The translations under genes and the position numbers were made by a program. A stretch of DNA of 64,000 nt from Luteitalea pratensis (GTDB lineage Bacteria; Acidobacteriota; Vicinamibacteria; Vicinamibacterales; Vicinamibacteraceae). Positions 7,844 through 16,605 of the stretch are shown piece after piece. The notes beneath the pieces were generated by a model. That model was given only the letters and a program-made list of their open reading frames with translations. It had not been told where the DNA came from and searched no databases. Each line of letters begins with the position of its first letter. Within the stretch, counting starts at the first letter, position 1. The stretch covers positions 5,987,001-6,051,000 of the forward strand of contig NZ_CP015136.1 of the NCBI RefSeq assembly GCF_001618865.1, read 5' to 3'.

Positions 7844-9625
7844 TCAGGGCACCGAAAGACCCCGAGTCGCTCGGTACATGTCGGCTAACGGGAATTTCGG
7901 GGTCCGGTCCGCGCGAAGCAGTCCGTTGGCCTCCTGATAGGTATCGGCAAACTGCGTGTAGCAGAACCCGGCAAAGATGCGCGACTCCTGTACGGTCTGC
8001 AACAGGATTGAATAGGCCGATTGCAGAGCCTCGCCGTTGTCGCATCGCGAGTAGCCCCATGTGGTCGGATCGCCTGAGCAGGCTATACCGCCGAACTCGG
8101 TGAGAACAATCGGATGCTCGAGGTTTGCGTGCCCCTCCAACACGAGGACGCGCCCACCGGGCTGCTCCTTGCGGAAGAGGCCCGGAACCACGTCGTCCGA
8201 GTAATAGCGTGCGCGGATTCGCTCGGGGTTCGGGTCGTAGTCGTGGATGCCGATGATGTCGGTCGCACTGCTTTCCCAGCCGTCATTCCCGACGACGGGC
8301 CGGTGAGGGTCCAGCGTGCGCGTGAGGTGATAGAGCGCATGCACGTAATGCCGGTGGGCGGCATTGTCGGGCAGATTCGGCACGCCCCACGATTCGTTGA
8401 ACGGGACCCACGCGACGATGCAGGGGTGGCTGCGGTCACGCGCAAGCACTTCGAACCACTCCTCTGTGAGGCGTTGAACTGACGAGGACGTGAATCGGTA
8501 GGCGCTGGGCATCTCCTCCCAGACCAGCAACCCCAGACGATCGGCCCAGTACAGATATCGAGGGTCTTCGATCTTCTGGTGCTTGCGGACGCCATTGAAG
8601 CCCATCGCCTTGGCCAGGGCCACGTCCTGCCGCAGGGCCTCGTCGTCGGGTGCGGTGCTGCCTGACGCTGGCCAGTAGCCCTGATCAAGGACCATACGAA
8701 GGTAGTATGGGCGACCGTTCAGGACGAAGCGGTCAGCACTGACGGACACCTCCCGCAGAGCGGTGTAGCTGCACACCGTGTCGATAATCTCGCCCGTATC
8801 GGCCTTCAGTTCGAGACGGACGTCGAGCAATTGCGGATGCTCGGGGCTCCACAGGAGTTCATTGCGTGAGTCGTCAATACCGGGATCGGAGAAGCCAATT
8901 CGTCTCGACAGCTCGTCACCTGTCAGCCCGTACGAGTCGGCGGCAAGCAAGCGATCGCCGGCACGTATCGTCACATCGAGGTGCATGGGTTCGGTCACGG
9001 CTCCCGCGAACCAGCACTCCAGCTGCAATGCCCAGTCGAGGAGGCTCGGCGTCCAGCGCAGTCGTGCGAGCCACGTCGCGGGTACGCGTTCCATCCACAC
9101 GGACTGCCAGATGCCGGTGGTACGCGGATACCAGATCGAGTGCGGCTGGGGCAGCCAATCCTGCTTGCCTCGTGGCTTGGCGAGGTCAAGGGGATCATCC
9201 TCCGCGCGCACGACGAGCGTGACCGGTTGGCCGCCTCCCATGTGCGTCGTGATGTCGCAATGGAAGGGCGTGTAGCCGCCTTCATGGGTTGCAACCAGCA
9301 CACCGTCGACCCATACCGCGGCTCGGTAGTCCACGGCCCCGAAATGAAGGAGGATGCGCCCACCATCCGCGTCCCATGGCTCGAGCGTGCGGCGGTACCA
9401 GCAGTTCCTCACGTAACCCACGTGCGCAATGCCGCTAGCCGCGGTTTCGGGAGCGAACGGGACCCGTATCGAGCCGTGCCAAGTGACTGCCGTCGGATCC
9501 TGCCACGTCCCGCCCTGGTCGGCGGCGAACTCCCAGAGTCCGTCCAGCCGCCGCCACGGAGCGCGACGTAATTGCGGTCGCGGATAGTCGTGTGCATCCA
9601 CCTGGTGCTCAGAGGCGGTGACCAT
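7844..9625 (-). CDS. Glycoside hydrolase family 2 protein (beta-galactosidase/glucuronidase-like)
   Basis: 593 residues in the typical GH2 order: an N-terminal jelly-roll sugar-binding domain (WRRLDGLWEF onward), an immunoglobulin-like domain, then a TIM barrel from about residue 315. The acid/base glutamate is in AWVPFNESWG and the nucleophile glutamate in PIVLTEFGG, so it should be catalytically competent. No signal peptide is seen, so it is probably cytoplasmic. The ATG at 9625 is preferred over a TTG at 9643. The gene overlaps the end of the upstream receiver gene by 17 bp, so the two are coupled. The substrate is unknown, but the neighbouring glf suggests galactofuranose- or galactose-containing glycans. 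Confidence 0.88.
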   Translation of the reverse strand: MVTASEHQVDAHDYPRPQLRRAPWRRLDGLWEFAADQGGTWQDPTAVTWHGSIRVPFAPETAASGIAHVGYVRNCWYRRTLEPWDADGGRILLHFGAVDYRAAVWVDGVLVATHEGGYTPFHCDITTHMGGGQPVTLVVRAEDDPLDLAKPRGKQDWLPQPHSIWYPRTTGIWQSVWMERVPATWLARLRWTPSLLDWALQLECWFAGAVTEPMHLDVTIRAGDRLLAADSYGLTGDELSRRIGFSDPGIDDSRNELLWSPEHPQLLDVRLELKADTGEIIDTVCSYTALREVSVSADRFVLNGRPYYLRMVLDQGYWPASGSTAPDDEALRQDVALAKAMGFNGVRKHQKIEDPRYLYWADRLGLLVWEEMPSAYRFTSSSVQRLTEEWFEVLARDRSHPCIVAWVPFNESWGVPNLPDNAAHRHYVHALYHLTRTLDPHRPVVGNDGWESSATDIIGIHDYDPNPERIRARYYSDDVVPGLFRKEQPGGRVLVLEGHANLEHPIVLTEFGGIACSGDPTTWGYSRCDNGEALQSAYSILLQTVQESRIFAGFCYTQFADTYQEANGLLRADRTPKFPLADMYRATRGLSVP

Positions 9626-10004
9626 CAACGATGTCGTTGGCAAGGTTGGGAAGCATTCGGTGGATGGTTGCAGCTATGGCCTCCGCGGAGACCGGCTTGG
9701 CCATGAGCATGGTCGCACCGGCGGTAGCTACTGCCTCTGCCTGCCCTGCTTCACTGCTCAACAGCAGGATGAAAAGCGCTGCAGTAGCGGTTGATGCGCG
9801 GAGATCCCGGCACAAGTTGATTGCGTCTGGATGTCTGTCGCTATTAGCTACCACAAACTGCAGCCGCCCGAACTGAGCCAATTCGAAAGCCTCGGTTGCC
9901 GTGCCCGCCTCGATGATCTGCATTCCCCGGCGACGAAGGCCCGCGGCCAGCGCTTGTCGACCGTGAGCGTCATGATCCATTAACAATCCCACGGCTATCG
10001 GCAT
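9609..10004 (-). CDS. Single-domain receiver protein with an atypical phosphoacceptor site
   Basis: 131 residues covering one receiver (CheY-like) domain with no output domain. The acidic pocket is represented by DHD at residues 10-12, the Thr/Ser position lies in LLLSS, and the conserved Lys-Pro is in LMAKPV. At the phosphoacceptor position (residue 54 by alignment to the other two receivers in this window) there is Asn in ANSD, with an Asp two residues later. It may therefore be a non-phosphorylated pseudo-receiver or use a shifted Asp. Its stop overlaps the GH2 start, so both are expressed from one transcript, an unusual pairing. Confidence 0.75.
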   Translation of the reverse strand: MPIAVGLLMDHDAHGRQALAAGLRRRGMQIIEAGTATEAFELAQFGRLQFVVANSDRHPDAINLCRDLRASTATAALFILLLSSEAGQAEAVATAGATMLMAKPVSAEAIAATIHRMLPNLANDIVDGHRL

Positions 10005-10106
10005 GGTCGGTCTCGCAATGTTCTATGTTGGTTCTGCAACGGGACGGGTGCGACCCAGACCGCGCCAAGGAAAGGTTGTGGAAGGCTTGTTGCAATAAGC
10101 AGACCT

Positions 10107-11258
10107 GTGTCACCTTCCCTCTTTCAGTCCTTTTGGTGGGCCGGTTTTGAGTCCTCATGTCAGATGACGCGTCAGGGCGTCCGTCTCGACATGCTGGCGG
10201 CGACGCAGCACGACCACTTCGTGCAGGACGACTACGCACGACTCGCCAGCGTGAACATCAGCACCGTCCGCGATACCATCCGCTGGCATCTGGTCGAACC
10301 GTCACCGGGTGTGTTCGACTTCTCCTCCGTGCAGCCTTACGCCGCTGCCGCACACGCCCAGCGCGTTCAGGTCGTGTGGGATCTTCTTCACTACGGCGTC
10401 CCCCCGCACGTGGACACCATGGCCCCTGACTTCGCGGTTCGCTTCGCGAGTTACGCGGGCGCGGTCGCGCGCTTCCTGGCCTCGCGCACCATTGGGACGC
10501 CCTTTTACACGCCGATCAACGAAATCTCGTTTTACGCGTGGGCAGCCGCCGAGGTCGGGTGGTTCCACCCATACCTGATCGGTCGTGGTCCCGAGATGAA
10601 ACGGCAGTTGGTGCGCGCGTGGATTGCGGCGGTCGACGCCATTCGCGCGGTCAGTCCAGACGCACGGTTCGTCTCGGTCGAGCCGCTCATTCATATCGTG
10701 CCGCCGCGGGGGCGGCTCGACTGGGAAGGTCAGGCCGAGGCGGCGCGGGAGGCCCAGTTCGAAGCGTGGGACATGCTGGTCGGCCAGAGAGATCCGTACC
10801 TCGGGGGCGCGAGCCGATATCTCGACGTGATCGGCGTGAACTTCTATCACGACAACGAATGGGAGGAGCCGGGCAACGTCCGTCTGCTCTGGCACGTGCT
10901 GCCACGAGACCCGCGGTGGGTACCCTTTCACGCGTTGGTCCAGGACGCGTACCGCCGGTACCGTCGCCCGATGGTGGTCGGCGAGACGAGCCACGTCGGC
11001 GAGGGACGGAGCGAATGGATTCGCGAAATGACGGAGGAAGTGGTGTTGGCACTCCACGCGGGGGTGCCTATCGAGGGCATCTGCCTCTACCCCATCCTCG
11101 ATCGCTTCGAGTGGGAGGATTCCACGCACTGGCATAACAGTGGGTTGTGGGACCTCGCGCGTGAGGCGGACGGCACCCTTCGGCGGGTACTCAACGAACC
11201 ATACGCGGCCGCCCTGGGGCGGAGTCAGCTGCGACTGGCCACCGTTGGGTGCAAGTAG
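10107..11258 (+). CDS. GH1/GH-A-clan glycosidase-like protein
   Basis: 383 residues, GTG start. The N-terminus FWWAGFESSCQ followed by D..DYARLA, the WHLVEPSPGVFDF strand and VVWDLLHYG have the order of beta-glucosidase-like TIM barrels. The putative acid/base glutamate is in TPINEISFY and the nucleophile in VVGETSHVG. It is shorter than typical GH1 enzymes (about 450) and has no signal peptide. It is divergent from the receiver-GH2 pair and convergent with glf, so the four glycan genes form one neighbourhood. Exact specificity cannot be read from sequence. Confidence 0.75.
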   Translation: MSPSLFQSFWWAGFESSCQMTRQGVRLDMLAATQHDHFVQDDYARLASVNISTVRDTIRWHLVEPSPGVFDFSSVQPYAAAAHAQRVQVVWDLLHYGVPPHVDTMAPDFAVRFASYAGAVARFLASRTIGTPFYTPINEISFYAWAAAEVGWFHPYLIGRGPEMKRQLVRAWIAAVDAIRAVSPDARFVSVEPLIHIVPPRGRLDWEGQAEAAREAQFEAWDMLVGQRDPYLGGASRYLDVIGVNFYHDNEWEEPGNVRLLWHVLPRDPRWVPFHALVQDAYRRYRRPMVVGETSHVGEGRSEWIREMTEEVVLALHAGVPIEGICLYPILDRFEWEDSTHWHNSGLWDLAREADGTLRRVLNEPYAAALGRSQLRLATVGCK

Positions 11259-11317
11259 TCGCGAGCCGCTCTGTGCGTCGCGCTGAGCGCGGGTGGATGC
11301 CTCATCGCCCCCCCCGC

Positions 11318-12460
11318 CTAGGCGACCGCTCCCTCTGCTTCCGGCAGCGCCGCGCGTTCGGCCCGCGGGACACTGGCCAGCTTGGCGAACAGTGTCAGCG
11401 CCTGCGCGGTGACCTGGTCCATGTTGTAGTACTTGTAGGTGGCCAGGCGACCCACGAAGTGCACACTGACCGCGGCGTCCGCCAGTGCCTTGTACTGCTG
11501 GTAGAGAAGCGCGTTTTCGGGCTTCGGCACCGGGTAGTACGGGTCGCCTTCAGCCTGCGGGTACTCGTACACGATGGTGGTCTTGGGATGGACCTGTCCC
11601 GTCAGGTGCTTGAACTCGGTGGTGCGCGTGTACGGATGATGGTTCGGGTAGTTGATCACGGCGACTGGCTGGGCCTGCGGCGTCTCGATGGTCTCGAACT
11701 GGAACCGCAGCGAGCGATAGGGAAGTTTGCCGTAGCGATAACCGAAGAACTCATCGATCGGACCAGTGTAGATGAGCTCACCGTAGGAGATTTCGTCCGC
11801 GATTTCTGCATACGATGTATTCAGCATCACCTTGATGTTGCGATGCGCCAGCATCCGCTCGAACATCCGCGTATAACCAGCGCGCGGCATCGCCTGGTAC
11901 GTGTCGGTGAAATAGCGATCATCGCGATTGGTCCGCACCGGTACTCGGGCCGTGACCTGCGCGTCAAGTTCCGAGGGGTCCATCCCCCACTGCTTGCGGG
12001 TGTAGTTGCGGAAGAACTTCTCGTACAGTTCACGACCGACGCGGTTCACGATCACGTCCTCCGAGGTCGTGATCTTGTCGCAACGTTCCGCGGCAGCGCT
12101 GAAGAACCCTTCCACCTCGGGCGAACTGAGGTTGAGTCCGTACAGGCGGTTCACCGTATCGAGGTTGATGGGGATAGGCAGGAGCTGCCCGTCCACCGAC
12201 GCGCGCACGCGATGCTCGTAGGGCCGCCACTCCGTGAACCGCGAGAGATAGTCGAACACCTCCCGCGCATTGGTGTGAAAGATGTGCGGACCGTACCGGT
12301 GCACGTGAACACCGGCGTCGTCGTAGTGGTCGTACGCGTTGCCGCCGATGTGCGACCGCTTGTCGATGAGCAGGACGCGCTTGTCCGCGACGCGCGCCAG
12401 GCGCTCGGCCAGCACGCTGCCCGCGAATCCCGCGCCGACAATCAAGTAGTCGAAGGCCAT
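11318..12460 (-). CDS. glf: UDP-galactopyranose mutase
   Basis: FAD enzyme that interconverts UDP-galactopyranose and UDP-galactofuranose, supplying galactofuranose for surface polysaccharides. The 380 residues match the family length. The dinucleotide motif VGAGFAGSVLAERLA is at the N-terminus, RYGPHIFHT and the substrate-loop region YTRKQWG follow, and FVGRLATYKYYNMD is the conserved C-terminal segment. The ATG at 12460 (MAFDYLIVGAGFAG) has an AAAGA-type ribosome site; a longer start would add ten residues. It is the second gene after the glycosyltransferase, with a 10-bp gap. Confidence 0.95.
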   Translation of the reverse strand: MAFDYLIVGAGFAGSVLAERLARVADKRVLLIDKRSHIGGNAYDHYDDAGVHVHRYGPHIFHTNAREVFDYLSRFTEWRPYEHRVRASVDGQLLPIPINLDTVNRLYGLNLSSPEVEGFFSAAAERCDKITTSEDVIVNRVGRELYEKFFRNYTRKQWGMDPSELDAQVTARVPVRTNRDDRYFTDTYQAMPRAGYTRMFERMLAHRNIKVMLNTSYAEIADEISYGELIYTGPIDEFFGYRYGKLPYRSLRFQFETIETPQAQPVAVINYPNHHPYTRTTEFKHLTGQVHPKTTIVYEYPQAEGDPYYPVPKPENALLYQQYKALADAAVSVHFVGRLATYKYYNMDQVTAQALTLFAKLASVPRAERAALPEAEGAVA

Positions 12461-12470
12461 GAGTCTTTCT

Positions 12471-13637
12471 TTATGCGGCTGGGCCGGCAAACACAGGGTC
12501 AGTCGGGCCTGCGTGGGTGGAGCCCGGACGCCCCGTTGGCGCGACCGGTCGCGATGCCATCTCGATTAAGGCCTGCATGCCCTGCCACGTCCGGTCCCAA
12601 GACATCGTCGAGAGGAACGTATCAACCCGCTGCAGTCGCTCGGGGCCGTCTGCAAGCGCATTGTCGATGGCGCGGGCGAAGGTCCACGGATCGTCAGCGA
12701 TCCGCACGAAGCCCCGCTCGCCGTACGGCTCCACCACGTCGGCGATGGAGGTGGACACGACCGGACGCCCAGCGGCCAGGTACTCGGGCGTCTTGGTCGG
12801 GCTGATGAACCGCGTCGCGTCGTTCCGCGCGAACGGCAGCATGGCGACGTCCCACCCCGCCAGATACGCAGGAAGCTCGTCATAGCCTTTCATGCCGAGG
12901 TAGTGGACATTGGGTGCAGACGGCAACGACGCGGGATCGACCTTGGCGGTCGGCCCCAGCATCACGAAGTGGTAGTCAGGTCGCACTGCCGCGAGGCCGC
13001 GCAGCAGGCCGATGTCGAGCCGTTCATCAATCACGCCGAAGAATCCGATGCGTGGGCGTGGCACGCCATCCTGATCCAGCGGACGTGCACCGCGCCAATG
13101 ACGCGCCGCAGCGAAATGGCCGACGTCCACGCTGCTGGGAAAGGCATGCACCGACTTGTGCTGGTGCTTCTTGGCCTCGTAGAGGCTTCGGCCGCCGGTG
13201 AAGACGAGGTCGGCCCGCGCAAGCAGTTGCTGCTCCAAGGCGCGGAGTGCGGGCGGAGCACCCTGAAACAGCGACAGTTCGTCCATGCAGTCGTACACCA
13301 CGACGCCTGCAGGCAGTGTGCTGGAGAACGCCCACGCCATGGGCGTGTAGTACCAGGTGAGCGGCATGTCAAAAGCCCGCGTACGCCACCAGGACTCCAT
13401 CAACCCCTGCAATGCCAGGCGTTGTGCCGCCTCGTCGAGTCGCAACGGCAGTTGCGGTGTCACGACCGAGAGCTGCGGATTGACGGGAACAATCTCGAGT
13501 CGCGGCTCGCCTTCGGCAGTCTGCGGCTCCTCGACAAACCACACACGGCGGTCCTGCGACGCGCGGCTCAGCAAGTGTTGAGGGCGCTGCCACACGAAGT
13601 GCCATCGCAGATGCGAGAAGCAAATGAGGTCGGACAT
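12471..13637 (-). CDS. Glycosyltransferase (GT-B, group 1-like) paired with glf
   Basis: 388 residues. The N-terminal signature FSHLRWHFVWQRPQH is typical of glycosyltransferases found beside glf and similar polysaccharide genes. The C-terminal nucleotide-sugar domain shows FFGVIDER and the EX7E-like segment SPTKTPEYLAAGRPVVST. The ATG at 13637 has GGGGA five bases upstream and is preferred to the ATG at 13658. It is probably cytoplasmic. Together with glf it forms a two-gene operon likely to make and transfer a hexose, plausibly galactofuranose, onto a surface glycan. Confidence 0.85.
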   Translation of the reverse strand: MSDLICFSHLRWHFVWQRPQHLLSRASQDRRVWFVEEPQTAEGEPRLEIVPVNPQLSVVTPQLPLRLDEAAQRLALQGLMESWWRTRAFDMPLTWYYTPMAWAFSSTLPAGVVVYDCMDELSLFQGAPPALRALEQQLLARADLVFTGGRSLYEAKKHQHKSVHAFPSSVDVGHFAAARHWRGARPLDQDGVPRPRIGFFGVIDERLDIGLLRGLAAVRPDYHFVMLGPTAKVDPASLPSAPNVHYLGMKGYDELPAYLAGWDVAMLPFARNDATRFISPTKTPEYLAAGRPVVSTSIADVVEPYGERGFVRIADDPWTFARAIDNALADGPERLQRVDTFLSTMSWDRTWQGMQALIEMASRPVAPTGRPGSTHAGPTDPVFAGPAA

Positions 13638-13927
13638 GGCTTCCCCGGAGTTGCTCATGCCACTCCCCTATACAACTCGTGTGCCGCTACGCGGTGATGA
13701 CGGATCGAGGCGCGCTCCTCCAAAAGCGGTTGTCCGGTCACGTATGTCGACTGCCGGACTACGCGAGCGTTGGCGAACGCCCTACGTATGTATCCGAACC
13801 CTCCCGCACACATCGCCATGAATCCATGTCCCTCCGGTGCGCCACGCAATGGCGGTCACGCGGAGATCACGATGGCACGGTCGGACGATTCAGGATATTG
13901 GGTTGAACGGCATGGACCGATTAGGGA

Positions 13928-14623
13928 TCACCCCAATGGGCCCGTGATGCCTGCTGTGTCATGCTGATAGGAGTCGCCCAGCCAACCCTGCAGCACGGCG
14001 AACTGCAGCAGCTCGATTCTCCCGTGGAGGCGGAGTTTGCGCATGCCGTTGGCCTTGTGCACTTCGACGGTCTTGACTACAACGTCCAACTGCTGCGCGA
14101 TCTCCTTGTTGCTATGTCCCTGCGCACTCAAACGCAGCACCGTCAGTTCGCGGTCAGTCACCGAAGCCGCTCCCGGCTGGCGTTGGCGCTGACCAGAGGA
14201 CAGAAAAGGCGCCGCCACGTGTCGCATGAGGGCCGAGTCGATGTACTGCCCACCGCCGGCGGCCGCACGGATGGCGTGCAACAACTCGTCGTGGGGACTC
14301 TGTTTCAGCACGTACCCGGAAACGCCCGCGCGCAGGAGCTCCTGGAGATAGGTCTGATCGGCGTGGCGAGTGAGGACGACCACCTTCACTGCAGGGCGGC
14401 TTTCGCGCAACGCACGCGCGGCGAAAAGACCGCTGGTTCCCGGCATCGACAAGTCCATGATGACGACATCGACGCCGTCACGTTGCGCGCAACGTATGGC
14501 ATCGTCGCCGTTGCTGGCTTCGCCGACGACCGCCAAATCGGGTTGACTGTCAATCAACAGGCGCAGACCCGCGCGAACCGTCGCGTGATCCTCGACCAAC
14601 ACAATGCGCAACGGTTGGTTCAC
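13928..14623 (-). CDS. NarL/FixJ-type response regulator
   Basis: 231 residues: a receiver domain (phosphoacceptor Asp57 in VVIMDLSMPG, VLKQ lysine) and a C-terminal LuxR helix-turn-helix (about 155-215, LTVLRLSAQGHSNKEIAQ). The GTG start at 14623 is chosen because AGGAGGG lies seven bases upstream. It is divergent from the dual-core sensor kinase by 86 bp, which makes it a good candidate for that kinase's DNA-binding partner, because the first kinase core is of the HisKA_3 type that pairs with NarL regulators. Confidence 0.9.
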   Translation of the reverse strand: MNQPLRIVLVEDHATVRAGLRLLIDSQPDLAVVGEASNGDDAIRCAQRDGVDVVIMDLSMPGTSGLFAARALRESRPAVKVVVLTRHADQTYLQELLRAGVSGYVLKQSPHDELLHAIRAAAGGGQYIDSALMRHVAAPFLSSGQRQRQPGAASVTDRELTVLRLSAQGHSNKEIAQQLDVVVKTVEVHKANGMRKLRLHGRIELLQFAVLQGWLGDSYQHDTAGITGPLG

Positions 14624-14709
14624 GGAAGCCCTCCTGACTCTTCCAGTCTGGGTCGTTTCGCCACGAAGATCAAACTGTACTGGCACAGCTACATGGCTGA
14701 GATACGACA

Positions 14710-16605
14710 GTGATATCAGACGATCTTGCCTCTACCGTCGACGCCGGCATGGCCGCCGCGTTCACGACCAACGCGGACGGTCGGATCGATTCCTGGAGCC
14801 ACGAGGCTGCGGCGCTGTTTGACGAGTCGGTCGAAGACGCCATCGGTCGTCACCTGAGCACGCTGTTTGCCCTCGACACCTCTTCGAAGAATTGCAGCAG
14901 TGACACAGGAAGTGGTGGCGCGCCCCTTCGATGGTTTGCACGGCGGAATGGCACGCGGTTCGAAGGAAGGTATCGCACCCTCGAACTGAGAGACACGACC
15001 TCGGTCGTGGGTCACGTTCACCTGGTGGACGCTCGCCCGCATGCGGACACGCGAGACTCGGTCGCGGACAGCGACCAGCTCAAGTACTCGGAAGAAGCGC
15101 GCCTCGGCCTGCTGCGGCGCCTGGTCATTGCTCAGGAGGCGGAACGACGGCGGATCGCGCGAGACCTCCACGACCACCTTGGTCAGCAGCTCACCTCCTT
15201 ACGCCTGCAAATCGAAGCACTACGCCATGCCACAACCGCTCTGCCCACCGCGCAAGCAATGCTCACCCAGGCTGATGCATTGCTCTCGCACCTCGATCGC
15301 GACATCGACTTCCTGTCGTGGGAACTGCGGCCCGCCGCGCTTGATGATCTCGGATTGAAGGCGGTCCTGGAAAATTACGTCAGCGAGTGGGCGCGACATG
15401 CAGATGTTCCAGCGCGATTCCACGCCGAAGGCGTGGCCGAAGACCGCATCGCCCCGGAGATCGAGGCCACGCTCTATCGGATCGCGCAGGAAGCGCTCAA
15501 CAATGTCGCGAAACACGCGCACGCTCGTTCCGTCGGGGTCGTTCTCGAACAGCGAGGCTCGACGATGTCGTTGCTCGTGGAAGACGACGGCATCGGCTGC
15601 GAGGCTTCGGCGGCCTCGAGCACGATGATTGGCCTTCTCAGTATGCGCGAGCGCGCAACCGTCGTGGGTGGCACACTGGACATCGAGCCTACCGCAGGCG
15701 GCGGCACGACCATTCTTGCCCGCGTACCGCTTCGCTTGACCGACAGCGATCCGTTTGACATCACATCGACGCCGTTGCCGTCGTGCGGTGATTCCACCGA
15801 ATTCGAACACGGTGGGCTACGGGGAAGCCTGCTGGCACCGCGATCGGTTGACCGCCTTCAGGAATTGCAACGAGCGGTGGCCGCCCGCGACGAGTTCATC
15901 GCCACTGTGGCGCACGAACTGCGCAATCCGATCGCGCCCCTGATGTTTCAGGTGCGGTTGTCGATCGACCGTGCTGAGCAGATGGACCGAGCCGGTGAGT
16001 CGGTTTCGGCTGACTGGGCGCGCCAGCAACTGCGACGAATCGAGCAGCGCCTCCACCGTCTGCTCGAGACGCTCGATCGTCTCCTCGACGTCTCCCGACT
16101 CTCCAGCGGGCGCATCGATCTGGAACCCGACAACGTCGACTTGGTGGAATGTGTTCGCGACGTTCTCGCATCCTTCGAGGCCGAATGCGCCGTCGCCCGT
16201 TGCGAAATCAGGGCGATCATGCCGGCCACCGTGACCGGATGGTGGGACCGCTTGCGCCTGGATCAGATCTGCCGAAATCTGGTGTCCAATGCGATTCGCT
16301 TCGGCGCGGGTCGTGCCATCCATGTCACCGTGGACGCCGATGAGGACACCGCGATTCTGACCGTCCGAGATCATGGGATCGGAATCCCGCAAGACAAGCA
16401 AGACGTGATCTTTGAACGGTTCGAGCGCGGCCCGGACGCGAGGCGCAGTGGAGGGTTCGGAATCGGCTTGTGGGTGGTGCGCAACGTGTGTGCGGCGATG
16501 GGAGGCTCAATCACTGTCGACAGTATGGTTGGCGGCGGTGCCGCATTTGCTGTCACGCTTCCCCGACGTCCGCAGAGGGACCAGCGCCATGAGGTGACCG
16601 CGTGA
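14710..16605 (+). CDS. Sensor histidine kinase with two tandem kinase cores (HisKA_3-HATPase plus HisKA-HATPase)
   Basis: 631 residues, GTG start, no membrane spans. An N-terminal PAS-like domain (about 12-110) precedes a NarL-type dimerisation motif RDLHDHLGQQL with His154 and an ATP-binding domain (EALNNVAKHAHA, DDGIGC, GLLSMRERA). A linker leads to a second, classical core: ATVAHELRNPIAP with His402, then N-box (LVSNAIRF), DHGIGIP and GFGIGLWVVRN. Both phosphoacceptor histidines and both ATPase domains look intact. Its stop overlaps the KaiC-like gene start by 4 bp. The layout suggests two outputs: the divergent NarL regulator and the single receiver downstream. Confidence 0.88.
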   Translation: MISDDLASTVDAGMAAAFTTNADGRIDSWSHEAAALFDESVEDAIGRHLSTLFALDTSSKNCSSDTGSGGAPLRWFARRNGTRFEGRYRTLELRDTTSVVGHVHLVDARPHADTRDSVADSDQLKYSEEARLGLLRRLVIAQEAERRRIARDLHDHLGQQLTSLRLQIEALRHATTALPTAQAMLTQADALLSHLDRDIDFLSWELRPAALDDLGLKAVLENYVSEWARHADVPARFHAEGVAEDRIAPEIEATLYRIAQEALNNVAKHAHARSVGVVLEQRGSTMSLLVEDDGIGCEASAASSTMIGLLSMRERATVVGGTLDIEPTAGGGTTILARVPLRLTDSDPFDITSTPLPSCGDSTEFEHGGLRGSLLAPRSVDRLQELQRAVAARDEFIATVAHELRNPIAPLMFQVRLSIDRAEQMDRAGESVSADWARQQLRRIEQRLHRLLETLDRLLDVSRLSSGRIDLEPDNVDLVECVRDVLASFEAECAVARCEIRAIMPATVTGWWDRLRLDQICRNLVSNAIRFGAGRAIHVTVDADEDTAILTVRDHGIGIPQDKQDVIFERFERGPDARRSGGFGIGLWVVRNVCAAMGGSITVDSMVGGGAAFAVTLPRRPQRDQRHEVTA

